A stretch of DNA of 21,243 bases, taken from a virus. The stretch covers positions 1 through 21,243 of the IMG/VR virus record IMGVR_UViG_3300017782_000276, one strand, 5' to 3'. A program made the translations under genes and the position numbers. The notes under the pieces are model-generated. The model was not told where the DNA came from. It did not search any database and saw only the letters and a program-made list of their open reading frames with translations. Shown here piece by piece: positions 11,159 through 20,752 of this stretch (position 1 is the first letter of the stretch; the number at the start of each line of letters is the position of its first letter).

Positions 11159-14100
11159 TTATTGGGTTTGCCCCAGCTCCTTCATTAGTTCTTGCATTTG
11201 TTTATCTAAAAGTTCTGGATTTTTGTAAAAGGTTCTTTCTCTAGCTTCTTTTTGATCTTCTGAAAGAATACTTTTTATAGCCTCAATTTTAACCATTGGT
11301 GGAAGGTTGTCATAGCCAGGGCTTTCAATAAAAGCTTTAATTTTATTTTTAGTATTTAAAGATAGCATTTCTTTAAGCATGCCCTCATATTGTCTTGAAT
11401 CCATATCAACACCATATATTTGTCTTTTAGGTTTCACAGGAACTATTTTTAATTTTGCTAATTCCTCAAAAACTACATCATTTTTTATTGTAGATGTGGC
11501 GACTGGTGAAAAAGTTTCCCCTATACCGCCCATCCACTTTGGCGCAGCACCTTTTGAGAAGGTTCTTATTTCACCAAACACATTTCTTTTAGCTGGTAGC
11601 TCTGTAGACAATCCAGGTATTCTGTTTAGATACTGATCTGTTAAGGTTTGCGCATCCCTCATAATTGGATCTTCAGATTTCCTTACATAGTAAGAAGCGG
11701 TTGGAACAAAACTTGATAAAAATCTTTGTATAGATGCTTCACCATATCTATCTGGATTAAAAATGACATTAATAAAATCACTTACACCAGTTAAAAATGT
11801 TTTATTAGTAATGTTTTCTGTGAATGATCCTGCCAACATCATGGCCAACTTTTCAAGCTCTGGGCCATTTTCCTCAGTAAAAGATTTATCAGCGTATTTA
11901 TAAATATCCGCCCAGTCAGCCGCTAATCCAAATAGTATGCCTACAGGTTCAAATCTATTATAAGCATAATATGTATCTCCTACTCTGATTGAATATGGTT
12001 GCCACCCTGTTCCTCTTAAAACATTGTTTTCTCTATAATCCGCTGGCCCTCTTCCCGTTATCAATCCATCATTTGCTAACATAGCAACACTAGCCATTGC
12101 GGTTGATCCAAGAGCAACTCTTGCTCTAGCTAAGTCAGCTTCAGCTCCGCCTTTTTTTATAGCATCTTTATAAGACTTAGCAAAAATTCCAAAAGGAGTT
12201 CTTTGTCCAGCATATTTAACTATGTTTACTGGAGTTCTAACAAAGGGAGCTATATATCTAAGAGATGGAACTTTACTAATGAATTTTTGTGGAAGCTGTC
12301 CAAGTTCCCCAAGAGGGCTTGTAAATGTTTGATACCTTGCTGTCTCCTGAGCTTTTAAGTGTATATCTGGAAAATTTTTGGCTGGATCATCCATGATCTC
12401 GTAAGCTCTTTTAATTCCCTCGCCCTCAGCTTTTGCTTTTCTTAGGGCTTGCCCCCATAGCTCTTGTCTATAACCAACAGATTTAAACAGCTGGTCTTCA
12501 GCGGTTAGAAATCTTCCAGGTAGTCTTATTATCTCTCCCTTTATTCCAGATATAGAGTTTTGTCTTTGTAGTTCTAATTTTGTTAATGGATCGTCTACTG
12601 ATTTTGGATCAATTAAGGCATCTTTAAATGCTCTTAAGCCATCAAGAAGGCCATACATGCTACCATAAATTCTACCGCCAACTTCGGTAAAAGATATTTT
12701 GTCTGATCCTTTTCTTGCAGCACCAAATAAAGCTCCCACAGCATACTCAGGCATACGAGTAGCTGCAACAATACCATTAGAAACTACGTTTACAATATGA
12801 GTTGATGGTGATGATAGAAGCGCATTGATCCAAGCTTCTTGTAATTTATCTCTGAATTTTGGTTTAAGTGCGTCTTTGCTAAATTTTGCAATTTGTTCAG
12901 GAGTGTCAAGGTTGCTAATCAATACAGCCATTTCCTCTATATTGCCTGCGCCTTTTGCTTGCACATATTCACCAATAGCTTTTGCTTGTATAGCTTCCTC
13001 GGATCTAGCTGTTTCCCTGAATTGTCTTAAAGCTCTTCCAGCCTCTGCTGTTATACCTGCTAATTGCTCTTGTATAGCAACATGTTTGGTGAGAGCTTTC
13101 TCGAAATTGTAAAAATCATTAGGGCTTGCATCTGTACCTTGCGCTTTTTTTGCAAGCTTAACAAGATCAGTTGCGGACTCTTGGTTTATAAGACGAGCAG
13201 CATAAGCGGTTTCTGCATTAAATGCAGATCCTTTTTTTCTGCTTATTAATTGATCTGCGGTCAAACCAGTCTCTTCTGCTAAAGCTCGTAACTCTGCTCC
13301 ATCCGATCCAAACTTAACAACACCCCTTCTTGCTTCCATAAAAGCATCTTCATTTTCTGCAATAGCATTTATAGCGTTTTTTATTTCATCTGGAGAATCA
13401 ATTTTGTTTAAATTAATATTGCCAGCAAAATCTGGTGGAGTTTCATTTACCTTATTAATAAAATTAGAAGGCATCCTTGGCTCTAATTTTGATATGTCCT
13501 GTTCGTATAGTTCTATGGGAGGAGATTCGATTGTTGTTTTAAAACTGGGTGGAACTGGAACTTGAAGCACATCTTCAAACTCAGATATAGCGTCTATGAT
13601 TTCTCCAACCTCTTCATTTGTTTTTCCTTTTAAAGAGTCTGGATCTATATCAGCTCTTTCCAGGGTGCTTGTCAATGAATCATATTGATTTAATTTTTCT
13701 AAGTATTCGTCATACTTTGCAGCGTATGCTGGTAGCGGTGGATTTTTTTCTAATATCTGTAAAGCGTCCGCTTGTCCAAAATCGTTAACTCCTTTTTCAT
13801 CTATAAATCCTCTTTTACCAACAAGAGGTGCCATTTGCAGTTCATTTAATTTTTCTGTTAAATTTTCCAAAGCATCTGATTGAACTCTAACCTCTCCAGT
13901 AGCAGAAACACTTTCTGGGGCTTTTTTTGTTTTGTAATAGTCTGGCAATGTATCAGCGCTATAACCCATAGCCCTTGCTATCTCTTCAAGTTGTGGATCA
14001 TTTTTAGGTATAGATCCTCTCAATAAAGAGCTAACTCTTGTAAGGCCTTTTGGTTGCTTAGGCTTCACCAATATTTCTGGCATCTTATTGGGGCGCGGTC

Positions 14101-14857
14101 TTTTTTTAGGAGCTTCTATCTTAGGCTCAACCACGGGCGCATCAGCCTGGGCTAACGGGCGCGGGCCTATGAATGGATCTGGTTTAGGTCCTACAAACGG
14201 CTGTTCTGCTTTTGCCCTGCTAGGTATTTTAATCTTAGATACCTGCCTTAATAAATAATCAAAAGGCACTCCTATTGCAGCTCCTTCTACAGCCATTTTA
14301 AATCTAGCGACTGCTTCACTGTCTTCTGGATCTGCTTGTAGAAATTCAGTTACAGGATTTTGTAAAGCTGGGTACTGTTGAACTAAATTAGATACTCTTT
14401 GCTCATAAGGGCTAAAAGCAAATTGCTCTGCTACGCCTCCAATACCAGCACCTTTTGCTATTTTTTGACCTGTAGTTAAATCAGTAAAAGGGCCAGCTCG
14501 TTTCGATATGCCAACATAAGGAATTGCAAATCCAGTAAGATCTCTGACAACACTACCGCCTGGATATGTGGGTTCAGGAACTGTAGGAACGCTTTTTATT
14601 GCTTGCTCTAAAACACTTGGATCTGTGGCTATCTCTTCTAATGTCTTGCCTTCTCTTATACCTTTAGCAACATTTAATGGGCCGAACCTATCTTTTGGTA
14701 AAAGCAATTCAGCAGTTGCCACGCCTACATCCCTTGCAGCTCCACCAAGAGTTCTATATAAATTTTCACCAAAGCCAACACCTTCTTGTTTAGGTTTTGC
14801 AAATGGATCTTTGGATTTTGCGAATGGATCCCTTTTTTTGAATGGATCTGTAGACAT
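11159..14857 (-). CDS. Giant virion protein, putative ejection/polyvalent protein (1232 aa)
   Basis: The largest gene in the window. The N-terminus repeats a DPFxK unit (DPFKKRDPFAKSKDPFAKPK). A Pro/Lys-rich linker lies near 225-275 and a charged helical region near 490-670. A stretch near 676, WINALLSSPSTHIVNVVSN, is shared by many very large phage proteins of the polyvalent/ejection type. Another recognisable region near 915-985 has a hydrophobic helix (TAMASVAMLAN) and GRGP...GWQPYSIRVGD. Together with the Gln-rich and GNAT-like genes upstream it resembles a podovirus internal-core set whose members enter the cell with the DNA. No RNA polymerase, lytic transglycosylase or protease active site could be identified. 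The start overlaps the upstream stop (TAATG). Confidence 0.7.
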   Translation of the reverse strand: MSTDPFKKRDPFAKSKDPFAKPKQEGVGFGENLYRTLGGAARDVGVATAELLLPKDRFGPLNVAKGIREGKTLEEIATDPSVLEQAIKSVPTVPEPTYPGGSVVRDLTGFAIPYVGISKRAGPFTDLTTGQKIAKGAGIGGVAEQFAFSPYEQRVSNLVQQYPALQNPVTEFLQADPEDSEAVARFKMAVEGAAIGVPFDYLLRQVSKIKIPSRAKAEQPFVGPKPDPFIGPRPLAQADAPVVEPKIEAPKKRPRPNKMPEILVKPKQPKGLTRVSSLLRGSIPKNDPQLEEIARAMGYSADTLPDYYKTKKAPESVSATGEVRVQSDALENLTEKLNELQMAPLVGKRGFIDEKGVNDFGQADALQILEKNPPLPAYAAKYDEYLEKLNQYDSLTSTLERADIDPDSLKGKTNEEVGEIIDAISEFEDVLQVPVPPSFKTTIESPPIELYEQDISKLEPRMPSNFINKVNETPPDFAGNINLNKIDSPDEIKNAINAIAENEDAFMEARRGVVKFGSDGAELRALAEETGLTADQLISRKKGSAFNAETAYAARLINQESATDLVKLAKKAQGTDASPNDFYNFEKALTKHVAIQEQLAGITAEAGRALRQFRETARSEEAIQAKAIGEYVQAKGAGNIEEMAVLISNLDTPEQIAKFSKDALKPKFRDKLQEAWINALLSSPSTHIVNVVSNGIVAATRMPEYAVGALFGAARKGSDKISFTEVGGRIYGSMYGLLDGLRAFKDALIDPKSVDDPLTKLELQRQNSISGIKGEIIRLPGRFLTAEDQLFKSVGYRQELWGQALRKAKAEGEGIKRAYEIMDDPAKNFPDIHLKAQETARYQTFTSPLGELGQLPQKFISKVPSLRYIAPFVRTPVNIVKYAGQRTPFGIFAKSYKDAIKKGGAEADLARARVALGSTAMASVAMLANDGLITGRGPADYRENNVLRGTGWQPYSIRVGDTYYAYNRFEPVGILFGLAADWADIYKYADKSFTEENGPELEKLAMMLAGSFTENITNKTFLTGVSDFINVIFNPDRYGEASIQRFLSSFVPTASYYVRKSEDPIMRDAQTLTDQYLNRIPGLSTELPAKRNVFGEIRTFSKGAAPKWMGGIGETFSPVATSTIKNDVVFEELAKLKIVPVKPKRQIYGVDMDSRQYEGMLKEMLSLNTKNKIKAFIESPGYDNLPPMVKIEAIKSILSEDQKEARERTFYKNPELLDKQMQELMKELGQTQ

Positions 14858-15780
14858 TATTGATTCTTATAATATATCGTTTCGTCGCCCTCTATCTTAA
14901 ATGCGTCTCCATCTTTTAAATTTGCATATTTTGGATCTTGACCATCTTTTACAACTGGGGTTTCCGTGTTTGCTTCTGGAACTGGCGTGTTTACATATCC
15001 CCTCGCTAAATTATTAATTAATTGCTTCATGGGATCTGTATTAGATACAGTGTCCAAGACTTGTATATCTTGTGGAGTTAATTTATATGTTGGATTTTCA
15101 GCAGTTGGAACATGACTGGTAATTTTAGTTAATATGTCTACAACAAAATCGCTTTTATTAAGCTTTGAAGGTTTGTCTTCACTTAATCCAGCGAAAGATC
15201 CAATTAATTCTTTTGGATTATTTTCTGCAGCACTAATTGCTTCTTGGTCATAAGCAGATATGGATCTTATTGGCTTGCCAGTTTCTCTGTCATATACAGT
15301 ATATCTTTGTGTCCCTTTCTTTTCTTGTTTTGGATAAAACTGTGATTGTATGTATGAATCTGGTAATCCCATTTTTTTCATATTGTATATTTGTCTTTGT
15401 TCTGGAGTCATAGAAGCTAACATTCTTTGGGTTTGTGCTTCTTGCTCTTGCGCTTGCCTCGCTTGTTGTCTTCGTACAATACCAGCATCTGCATCTTTAC
15501 CTGCAAAAGCCTGTCCCACCCTCATTAATGTTTCAGATATACCAGCGCCTCTAGCCTTTCTTCTTTCTGCTTCGTATTCATCTACTTGCTGTTGCGTCAT
15601 TCCGCGCAGTTGTTCTTGAGGTAATACATCAAAACCGCCACGCTCTGCCATTCTGTTGCCGTATCTAGTAAACCTAGGAACTTCTGCTTGAGGTCTTATC
15701 TGTTGCAAGCTTTCTAACAATTCTTCCTCTGGAGTTTTTTCTGCTTGTTCTATAAATGTGGGTAAATTTAATATTGCCAT
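14857..15780 (-). CDS. Virion-associated protein, Gln/Glu-rich (307 aa)
   Basis: The frame is open to 15831, but ATG 15780 (MAILNLPTFIEQAEKTPEEE) begins five bases after the upstream stop, whereas the longer form would overlap 47 bases. I prefer the shorter one. A helical, polar region (MTQQQVDEYEAERRKA, then RRQQARQAQEQEAQTQRML) is followed by MTPEQRQIYNMKKMGLPDS and a mixed C-terminal part. It has no catalytic motif. Position between the Gln-rich protein and the giant protein suggests an internal virion or ejection role. Confidence 0.7.
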   Translation of the reverse strand: MAILNLPTFIEQAEKTPEEELLESLQQIRPQAEVPRFTRYGNRMAERGGFDVLPQEQLRGMTQQQVDEYEAERRKARGAGISETLMRVGQAFAGKDADAGIVRRQQARQAQEQEAQTQRMLASMTPEQRQIYNMKKMGLPDSYIQSQFYPKQEKKGTQRYTVYDRETGKPIRSISAYDQEAISAAENNPKELIGSFAGLSEDKPSKLNKSDFVVDILTKITSHVPTAENPTYKLTPQDIQVLDTVSNTDPMKQLINNLARGYVNTPVPEANTETPVVKDGQDPKYANLKDGDAFKIEGDETIYYKNQ

Positions 15781-15784
15781 AATT

Positions 15785-16678
15785 TTATCCAAACGCTCCT
15801 GATCCTCCAGCACCATACAAAAAGTTGCCAAGTTCTTCTAGGCTTGCTGTTTTGAAAGATTCTGTACCAGTACTACCCATAAGTTTTGGCATCATGCCTA
15901 AACCTTGGCCAAGTAATCCTAATTGATATGCTGGGTATTGTTGTTGTCTCATAAATTCGCTGAAGTCAAAGTCTCTACCTTGTTGATCTAGTCCTCTAGC
16001 TAAAGCACCATAACCACCAAGTAATCCTAGTGCTTGCTGTTGCCCGCCTAATAAACCACCTAATAAGCCAGCTTGTTGTTGTCTGCCTCTCAGCTCCAGC
16101 TCGGGCGCGAGCATGGCCAATTGCTGTTGTCTTGCAATATCACCCTCGGCAGCTCTTTGCGCTTGTTCAAATCCTGATTGTCGTAAACCTGCAACTGTTC
16201 TTGCTTCTTGTTCTTGTAAAGGCCTTAATGCTTCTTGCTCGTATATAGTTCCTCTTGATCCACCAAAAGCACCAGATCGCATTGCTACATCTTCTGCTTG
16301 TTGTCTTTGTAAATCTCTACGTCTAGCAAAATCTTGCTCTGTTAGATCTATGACTTGTTGTTGATAAGGTGATTGATACGCGCCAATATTTACATCTAAT
16401 AAAGATGGAACATCTCCTAACTGTGGAGCTTGTTGACCAGCTAATTGTTGTAATTGTGCAGTAGGATCAAATCCACCAAAAGCACTACCAAATAAGCTTT
16501 GAATACTTGCACCCATCTGTTGTTCTTCTGGGGACATACCAGCAAACCTATCTCCAGTATATGCTTGGAATGGAGTGTCAGCAGCTTCCTTTGCCCTAGC
16601 ATAGTAATCTTTAAATAAATCCATTTGCCAATCTGGCATTGTGGTTTGTTGTTGTGTTCTGCTTTTTCCTTTACTCAT
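15785..16678 (-). CDS. Gln/Gly-rich virion protein, putative ejection protein (297 aa)
   Basis: The start region MPDWQMDLFKDYYARAKEAA and the later NIGAYQSPYQQQVIDLTEQ, AMRSGAFGGSRGTIYEQEAL pattern are typical of virion proteins in marine podoviruses and some other phages. The central region is a long Gln-rich helix (RQQQLAMLAPELELRGRQQQ), then Gly/Leu-rich repeats (GLLGGLLGGQQQALGLLGGY) that could insert in a membrane. A DNA-ejection role is an inference from composition and position. The start overlaps the stop of the GNAT-like gene (ATGA). Confidence 0.75.
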   Translation of the reverse strand: MSKGKSRTQQQTTMPDWQMDLFKDYYARAKEAADTPFQAYTGDRFAGMSPEEQQMGASIQSLFGSAFGGFDPTAQLQQLAGQQAPQLGDVPSLLDVNIGAYQSPYQQQVIDLTEQDFARRRDLQRQQAEDVAMRSGAFGGSRGTIYEQEALRPLQEQEARTVAGLRQSGFEQAQRAAEGDIARQQQLAMLAPELELRGRQQQAGLLGGLLGGQQQALGLLGGYGALARGLDQQGRDFDFSEFMRQQQYPAYQLGLLGQGLGMMPKLMGSTGTESFKTASLEELGNFLYGAGGSGAFG

Positions 16679-17052
16679 AAATCTTTTCTAATTAAATGTT
16701 CTGTTACAAATCCAAGATGTTTAAGCTTTCTTGTCCATCCTTTTCTGCCACCGCCGTAAAGCCTTTTCACTCCACATTGCTTTGCATACTCTTCTATGTG
16801 TGGCAACATTGCCTCTAATTCTTTATAGTCACCACCGCAAAAAAGTAAATTCATTGCAGTGTGCTGTGGAAATATTACAAACTCTGTTACAAAGGCTGCG
16901 TTTTTACTAGCCCAGAGTAGGAATATTCCTTCTCTTATTTTATCTTCTATGTCATCAATTGTATAGGCATCTTGATGTTTAACAGCTTTTGCTATAAGAG
17001 GTTTGGTTCTTATCCATTCCTCTTGCCAGCTTTCTTTAATCGCCTTTTGCAT
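16675..17052 (-). CDS. GNAT-like phage protein, gp13-type (125 aa)
   Basis: DIEDKIREGIFLLWASKNAA, TEFVIFP, LLFCGGDYKELEAMLPHIEE and YAKQCGVKRLYGGGRKGWTR, then LKHLGFV form the reduced GNAT fold seen in small phage virion-assembly proteins similar to T7 gp13. The acetyl-CoA loop (Q/RxxGxG/A) is not evident, so it may be a structural relative without enzymatic activity. It overlaps its upstream neighbour by 17 bases and its downstream neighbour by 4. Confidence 0.7.
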   Translation of the reverse strand: MQKAIKESWQEEWIRTKPLIAKAVKHQDAYTIDDIEDKIREGIFLLWASKNAAFVTEFVIFPQHTAMNLLFCGGDYKELEAMLPHIEEYAKQCGVKRLYGGGRKGWTRKLKHLGFVTEHLIRKDL

Positions 17053-17398
17053 ATTCTACTAAGCTAACTACTATGTTTAAATTTGTATGGTTAGCCTGTG
17101 CCTTTAATATCTCACCAGCTTTTAATACCAGGTCTCTGGTTAATAATTCGTCTGTTGCGTGTGCGCTTATATTGTGTTCTTTAAATATATGAAACACGTC
17201 TGATCCAGAAGTAATAGAAAAGTCTACGTTGGTTTGTTGGTTGTCATGGTCGCATACTAAAATAGATTCAATAATTACATAATCAAAATCATCACCACTG
17301 GGAGCTGTATATACAGTTGTTAAGTTTGTAGTGTTTAAATCTAGCTTCGCGCTAGTTACCCTTTGTATGTATTGGGCTTTGCTTTCTGGAGATATCAT
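17036..17398 (-). CDS. Small beta-rich virion protein (120 aa)
   Basis: Alternating strands (NTTNLTTVYTAPSGDDFDYV, IIESILVCDHDNQQTNVDFS, LVLKAGEILKAQANHTNLNI) suggest a beta-sandwich like small phage adaptor or decoration proteins. No specific family is identified. SD AGAGGTAGAAG precedes the start, which overlaps the stop of the large tail gene by 4 bases. Its 3' end overlaps the GNAT-like gene by 17 bases. A structural role is inferred from its position. Confidence 0.65.
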   Translation of the reverse strand: MISPESKAQYIQRVTSAKLDLNTTNLTTVYTAPSGDDFDYVIIESILVCDHDNQQTNVDFSITSGSDVFHIFKEHNISAHATDELLTRDLVLKAGEILKAQANHTNLNIVVSLVEYAKGD

Positions 17399-19170
17399 CT
17401 TCTACCTCTTGGTTTACCATCTACTCTTATAACACCAACTTGGAAATCTTCTGTTAGAGATCCTGTAATTTTCATTTGTACTTGCCTTGCGCTAAACCTT
17501 GCATCTGTATAGCCATCTGTTTGAAAAGTAAAATTACCAAAATCTGTTTCAGATCCAAGCGGAGTAAACTTACCCTTAAATCCTACTGTTATGCCTGGTA
17601 AATTATCAGACTCTTCATCTGGAATAATTTGGTTTACTTGTATCACCCTATCACCATTACCTATCTCTATAGGCGCGCTAGTGCAAAAAGGTACTTGATC
17701 GCCTATACCTGGTGAATTAAATAAAGCTCTTTTGTCATGTTCATATACATAACCACTTGAATCGCATGATATTGGATTATCAAACACACCTTGATCTATC
17801 CAACATGTTCTATCCATAGAACCAATAGACCAAACATTATCTAAATAATTCCAGATAACATATTTGTTTGGAGTTGATTGATTTATATCACCAGCTGGAA
17901 AAAACCACCAAATTTCATTGTAATCTACATTGTGCGTTCCAAATGTATTTTTTTGCATAACTGGCTGTATGTTGTCAAATATATAATCATGCACGTTTGA
18001 TTTTAATTCTTTGACTGTTCCTGTATATGTAAAGAATGAATTTTCACCAATCCAAGATATAAAATCACCTGAAGCAGCTATAGCTCTTGGTGACATTGCT
18101 TTACAATTTACGCCAGCATCTTGTATGCCATATACAAACGGAGATCCAACGTAATACATTTTATTAATGCCAATATCAGTAAATATAATAATGCTGTTTT
18201 GCCATTTGACTGCATATAAAGCTCTACCACCTGTTGCTATCTGTAAGTCTCCAGCTGTATTTCTTGCTGTTGCAGTCCAATTAGTATTATCTTCTCTATC
18301 ACTCCAGGCTATTTTTCTTGGATCGCTGTTAGATCCAATAGCAATTAAATGCCTTTCGTTTGTAACTATTATTGCCTGGCATCCTACTGGTGAATTTGTT
18401 ATTTGTGTTGCTATAGTGTCTGGTGATCCAGATCCCGCATTTGGTCGCCATTGATATATCTTACCATCACTAGAACAACAAAATACTAAATGCTCACCCC
18501 AATTGTCAAAAGAAAAAGAATCAACTTTAGAAACTAGCGTTGATGCGCTTCTCTCATCACCATAATCCTCCTCACCATAATCGTATGTTCCATAACCAGT
18601 TGATGAATTGACAATATCACCAACAAATCCAGATGGCGTTATGTCATACCATGTGTCTGATAATAAAACAAAAACTTTTCTTCTCGTTCCTATTGCTAAA
18701 ACCTTATCCCCACCATTAGTTCTATATGTGTACATTGCTATTGGATCGTCTGGAAAAATTATATTAGCAGATGCCGATGTTGCGCCTGATGTTGCCTGTT
18801 CTGAAATTTTTACTGTAAATGTTGTTGTTGTTGGAGCTGAAGCAATAAAAAAATATTTATTTATAATATTTTCTGCGACTCCGCCTACAGAAGCAAACCC
18901 CTCTAGAGATACTCTATCTCCAGCAGAAGAGCCATGAGCAGAGCTAGTGGTTACTGTTATAACGTCACTAGATGCTGTTGTAGTAATAGTGCCAGTTTTT
19001 GCAGTAGCATATTCTAATTGAACATTTTTAAAATACGTCCAACCACCAATAGGTTTTAAATAACCATTTTCAAAACGCACTAAATCACCATCTACCCAAC
19101 GTCCTTTGTTGGCGTAGTCAGTGCCGTTTTTTACTATTCCTGCTGGTGGGGTGATTGGGTATAGGGCCAT
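17395..19170 (-). CDS. Tail/stabilisation-type structural protein (591 aa)
   Basis: The N-terminus MALYPITPPAGIVKNGTDYA, then KGRWVDGDLVRFENGYLKPI is the hallmark of a widespread podovirus structural protein, usually compared with tail tube or P22 gp10-like stabilisation proteins. The body is beta-rich with recurring W/Y-containing blades (VFVLLSDTWYDITP, KMYYVGSPFVYGI, EIWWFFPAGD), compatible with a propeller. It probably forms part of the tail nozzle (inference). SD GGAG at good spacing before ATG 19170. The stop overlaps the next gene by 4 bases. Confidence 0.8.
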   Translation of the reverse strand: MALYPITPPAGIVKNGTDYANKGRWVDGDLVRFENGYLKPIGGWTYFKNVQLEYATAKTGTITTTASSDVITVTTSSAHGSSAGDRVSLEGFASVGGVAENIINKYFFIASAPTTTTFTVKISEQATSGATSASANIIFPDDPIAMYTYRTNGGDKVLAIGTRRKVFVLLSDTWYDITPSGFVGDIVNSSTGYGTYDYGEEDYGDERSASTLVSKVDSFSFDNWGEHLVFCCSSDGKIYQWRPNAGSGSPDTIATQITNSPVGCQAIIVTNERHLIAIGSNSDPRKIAWSDREDNTNWTATARNTAGDLQIATGGRALYAVKWQNSIIIFTDIGINKMYYVGSPFVYGIQDAGVNCKAMSPRAIAASGDFISWIGENSFFTYTGTVKELKSNVHDYIFDNIQPVMQKNTFGTHNVDYNEIWWFFPAGDINQSTPNKYVIWNYLDNVWSIGSMDRTCWIDQGVFDNPISCDSSGYVYEHDKRALFNSPGIGDQVPFCTSAPIEIGNGDRVIQVNQIIPDEESDNLPGITVGFKGKFTPLGSETDFGNFTFQTDGYTDARFSARQVQMKITGSLTEDFQVGVIRVDGKPRGRR

Positions 19171-19179
19171 TGTCAGCTC

Positions 19180-20034
19180 CTATACTGTACGTTTCCACAT
19201 ATAAGCAACTATGTATGGTTGTAAGTTGTTATGCGCTCCACCACCGCCTGTGGCTTGCGTTGTTTGAGTTGATGTTGGCGCACCACCAGCAACTTCTATT
19301 TCTCCAGTTCCTCCTGGATTATCGCTAGTGCTTAATGAATGTGTATGTGATGGTATTTCGCTAATAGAAAGTGTGTGTGTTTTTGCACCGCCAGTCTCTT
19401 CTGCTGTGTCAAAATCCGTGTCACTAGAATCCAAACCAACTATAACTTTACCAGCTCCAAAAGCCACCCAAGTACCAAAGCCAAGCAATGTTGCTGGATT
19501 GGTGCTTACACTTGCATTTATATAAATAGATCCAACTGGATATACTTTTTCTAGTACGTTAGTACCATTGATTTGTAGCTCGCCACCAGTAGTGTTTACA
19601 TTACCGCTAGCTGTAACTGTTGTTGCTGTTACTGTAGTTGCTGCAACAGTTGACGCGCTATTTGCACCAATAACAGTACCATCTATAGCACCACCATTTA
19701 TATCTACTGTAGCTAATGTAGCTAAACCAGTTGTTGACAAAGTAGTAAAAGCTCCTGTTGACGCTGAGTTAGCACCAACAGTAGCACCATCCACAGATCC
19801 TCCGTTTATATCAACAGTTGTAAAAGATGCAGATCCAGTAGAGGTTAAAGTACCTGCTACTGTTATGGTTTTACCAGAGCCAACATTTAAACCAATACTA
19901 GTTCCTGTACCATTAGCAACAAAAATGCCGTCTAAGGTATCAAGATCTGTGTTTATTTTTCCACCCCAGGTATTTGTAGATGCTCCTACTTCTGGCTTGG
20001 TTAGGTTTAAGTTTGTGGTAAAGGTATCTGCCAT
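19180..20034 (-). CDS. Tail fibre with collar domain (284 aa)
   Basis: The N-terminal part ([20 protein letters not shown]) is an attachment motif common in phage fibres. The middle carries two copies of VDINGG(S/A)(V/I)DG...GANSAST (74-93 and 110-129), a triple-stranded beta shaft. The C-terminal half is a tail-collar domain: [28 protein letters not shown] and the [11 protein letters not shown]-x-H motif, ending in [16 protein letters not shown]. The role is host receptor binding. Collar-type HxH motifs often hold metal ions in trimers. Confidence 0.9.
   Translation of the reverse strand: MADTFTTNLNLTKPEVGASTNTWGGKINTDLDTLDGIFVANGTGTSIGLNVGSGKTITVAGTLTSTGSASFTTVDINGGSVDGATVGANSASTGAFTTLSTTGLATLATVDINGGAIDGTVIGANSASTVAATTVTATTVTASGNVNTTGGELQINGTNVLEKVYPVGSIYINASVSTNPATLLGFGTWVAFGAGKVIVGLDSSDTDFDTAEETGGAKTHTLSISEIPSHTHSLSTSDNPGGTGEIEVAGGAPTSTQTTQATGGGGAHNNLQPYIVAYMWKRTV
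19648..19815 (-). repeat. Fibre shaft repeat pair
   Basis: Two in-frame coding repeats in the tail-fibre gene, at 19756-19815 and 19648-19707. Each encodes a 20-residue unit VDINGG-x-x-DG-x-x-x-GANSAST; the copies start 36 residues apart. Such units can change in number by recombination and adjust fibre length. Confidence 0.7.
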
Positions 20035-20039
20035 AATGC

Positions 20040-20147
20040 TTACTTCTTAAATTTAGATAGTATTTGATCTATCCATTCTGGTTTTATTGTATTTATTATA
20101 AAGTATATCACTCCAATTATAATAATAAATTGAAAAAGCGTTTCCAT
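20040..20147 (-). CDS. Predicted single-span membrane peptide (35 aa)
   Basis: ATG 20147 follows the upstream stop by one base (TAATATGG). Residues [20 protein letters not shown] form a hydrophobic helix, followed by an amphipathic tail [15 protein letters not shown]. It fills the gap between two virion genes. A holin-like or membrane-associated role is possible, but there is no neighbouring lysis gene. No strong SD, so coupling to the upstream gene is likely. Confidence 0.55.
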   Translation of the reverse strand: METLFQFIIIIGVIYFIINTIKPEWIDQILSKFKK

Positions 20148-20148
20148 A

Positions 20149-20385
20149 TTAAGACCAAACCGCTCCTGCGATATCTTGTACTAGTTGATCTTCACCAGTT
20201 ACATCATCGCCTTGGCTTAAGTGTACTACCTTAGTAGCTGTTACTGGTAATTGATCATCATCTGGATCATCAAATACATCGTTATACACCACCATAAGTG
20301 TTGGATAAGTTGTTTCACCCTCTTCTGCTGGTGCTGCTGGATAGGTTTCTATCCTTTGTACTGTTCTTGTTAATGTTATTGCCAT
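20149..20385 (-). CDS. Small acidic virion-cluster protein (78 aa)
   Basis: Beta-rich start (AITLTRTVQRIETYPAAPAE) and acidic middle (NDVFDDPDDDQLPVTATKVV). GGAG lies before ATG 20385. No known family. It lies between the tail-fibre region and a larger uncharacterised virion-cluster gene, one base from the latter's stop, so co-expression with tail genes is clear but its function is not. Confidence 0.7.
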   Translation of the reverse strand: MAITLTRTVQRIETYPAAPAEEGETTYPTLMVVYNDVFDDPDDDQLPVTATKVVHLSQGDDVTGEDQLVQDIAGAVWS

Positions 20386-20386
20386 T

Positions 20387-20743
20387 TTATTCTCCTATAG
20401 TTTTTGTTTCAGTAGTAGGGTTTATTTGTTGATCGATATTTGTATCTAAAGAAGATTTTAAGTTTGCTACCTCTTCTTCTCCCATTATACCTTCTACCCA
20501 ACCAGTGACTATTTCATTTGTTAAGTCTGCAAAAGGTATAAAGTCTGAACCAACATCCTCTAATGATAATGATTGAGTGCCATAAACACTGGCAGTATAT
20601 GGAACTTCTTGACCATCCACTTCGTGATTTTCGCTACTTGTTGCATTTAATCTCCAATGAACATTATAAACTGTATCTGTATATTCCTCGTATTCAGGAT
20701 ATACATCTACTGTTTTACAATTCCATTCGTATGTATTTGCCAT
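20387..20743 (-). CDS. Uncharacterised protein common next to tail fibres (118 aa)
   Basis: The N-terminus ANTYEWNCKTVDVYPEYEEY, then NVHWRLNATSSE and VYGTQSLSLE is followed by IPFADLTNEIVTGWVEGIMG and a C-terminal LKSSLDTNIDQQINPTTETK helix. I remember similar small proteins in marine phage genomes beside tail-fibre genes, without an assigned function. AGGAG precedes ATG 20743. Its stop lies one base before the next start. Confidence 0.7.
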   Translation of the reverse strand: MANTYEWNCKTVDVYPEYEEYTDTVYNVHWRLNATSSENHEVDGQEVPYTASVYGTQSLSLEDVGSDFIPFADLTNEIVTGWVEGIMGEEEVANLKSSLDTNIDQQINPTTETKTIGE

Positions 20744-20752
20744 CTCGTTCTC

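Noticed and set aside
14857-15831. Longer start at 15831 for the 307-aa virion protein
   Set aside because: It would overlap the upstream gene by 47 bases. ATG 15780 falls right after that gene's stop and gives a more normal N-terminus.
18608-20050. Several plus-strand ORFs of 65-160 aa across tail genes
   Set aside because: All are antisense to clear tail genes, with repetitive Val/Pro/Ala composition caused by the fibre repeats on the other strand.
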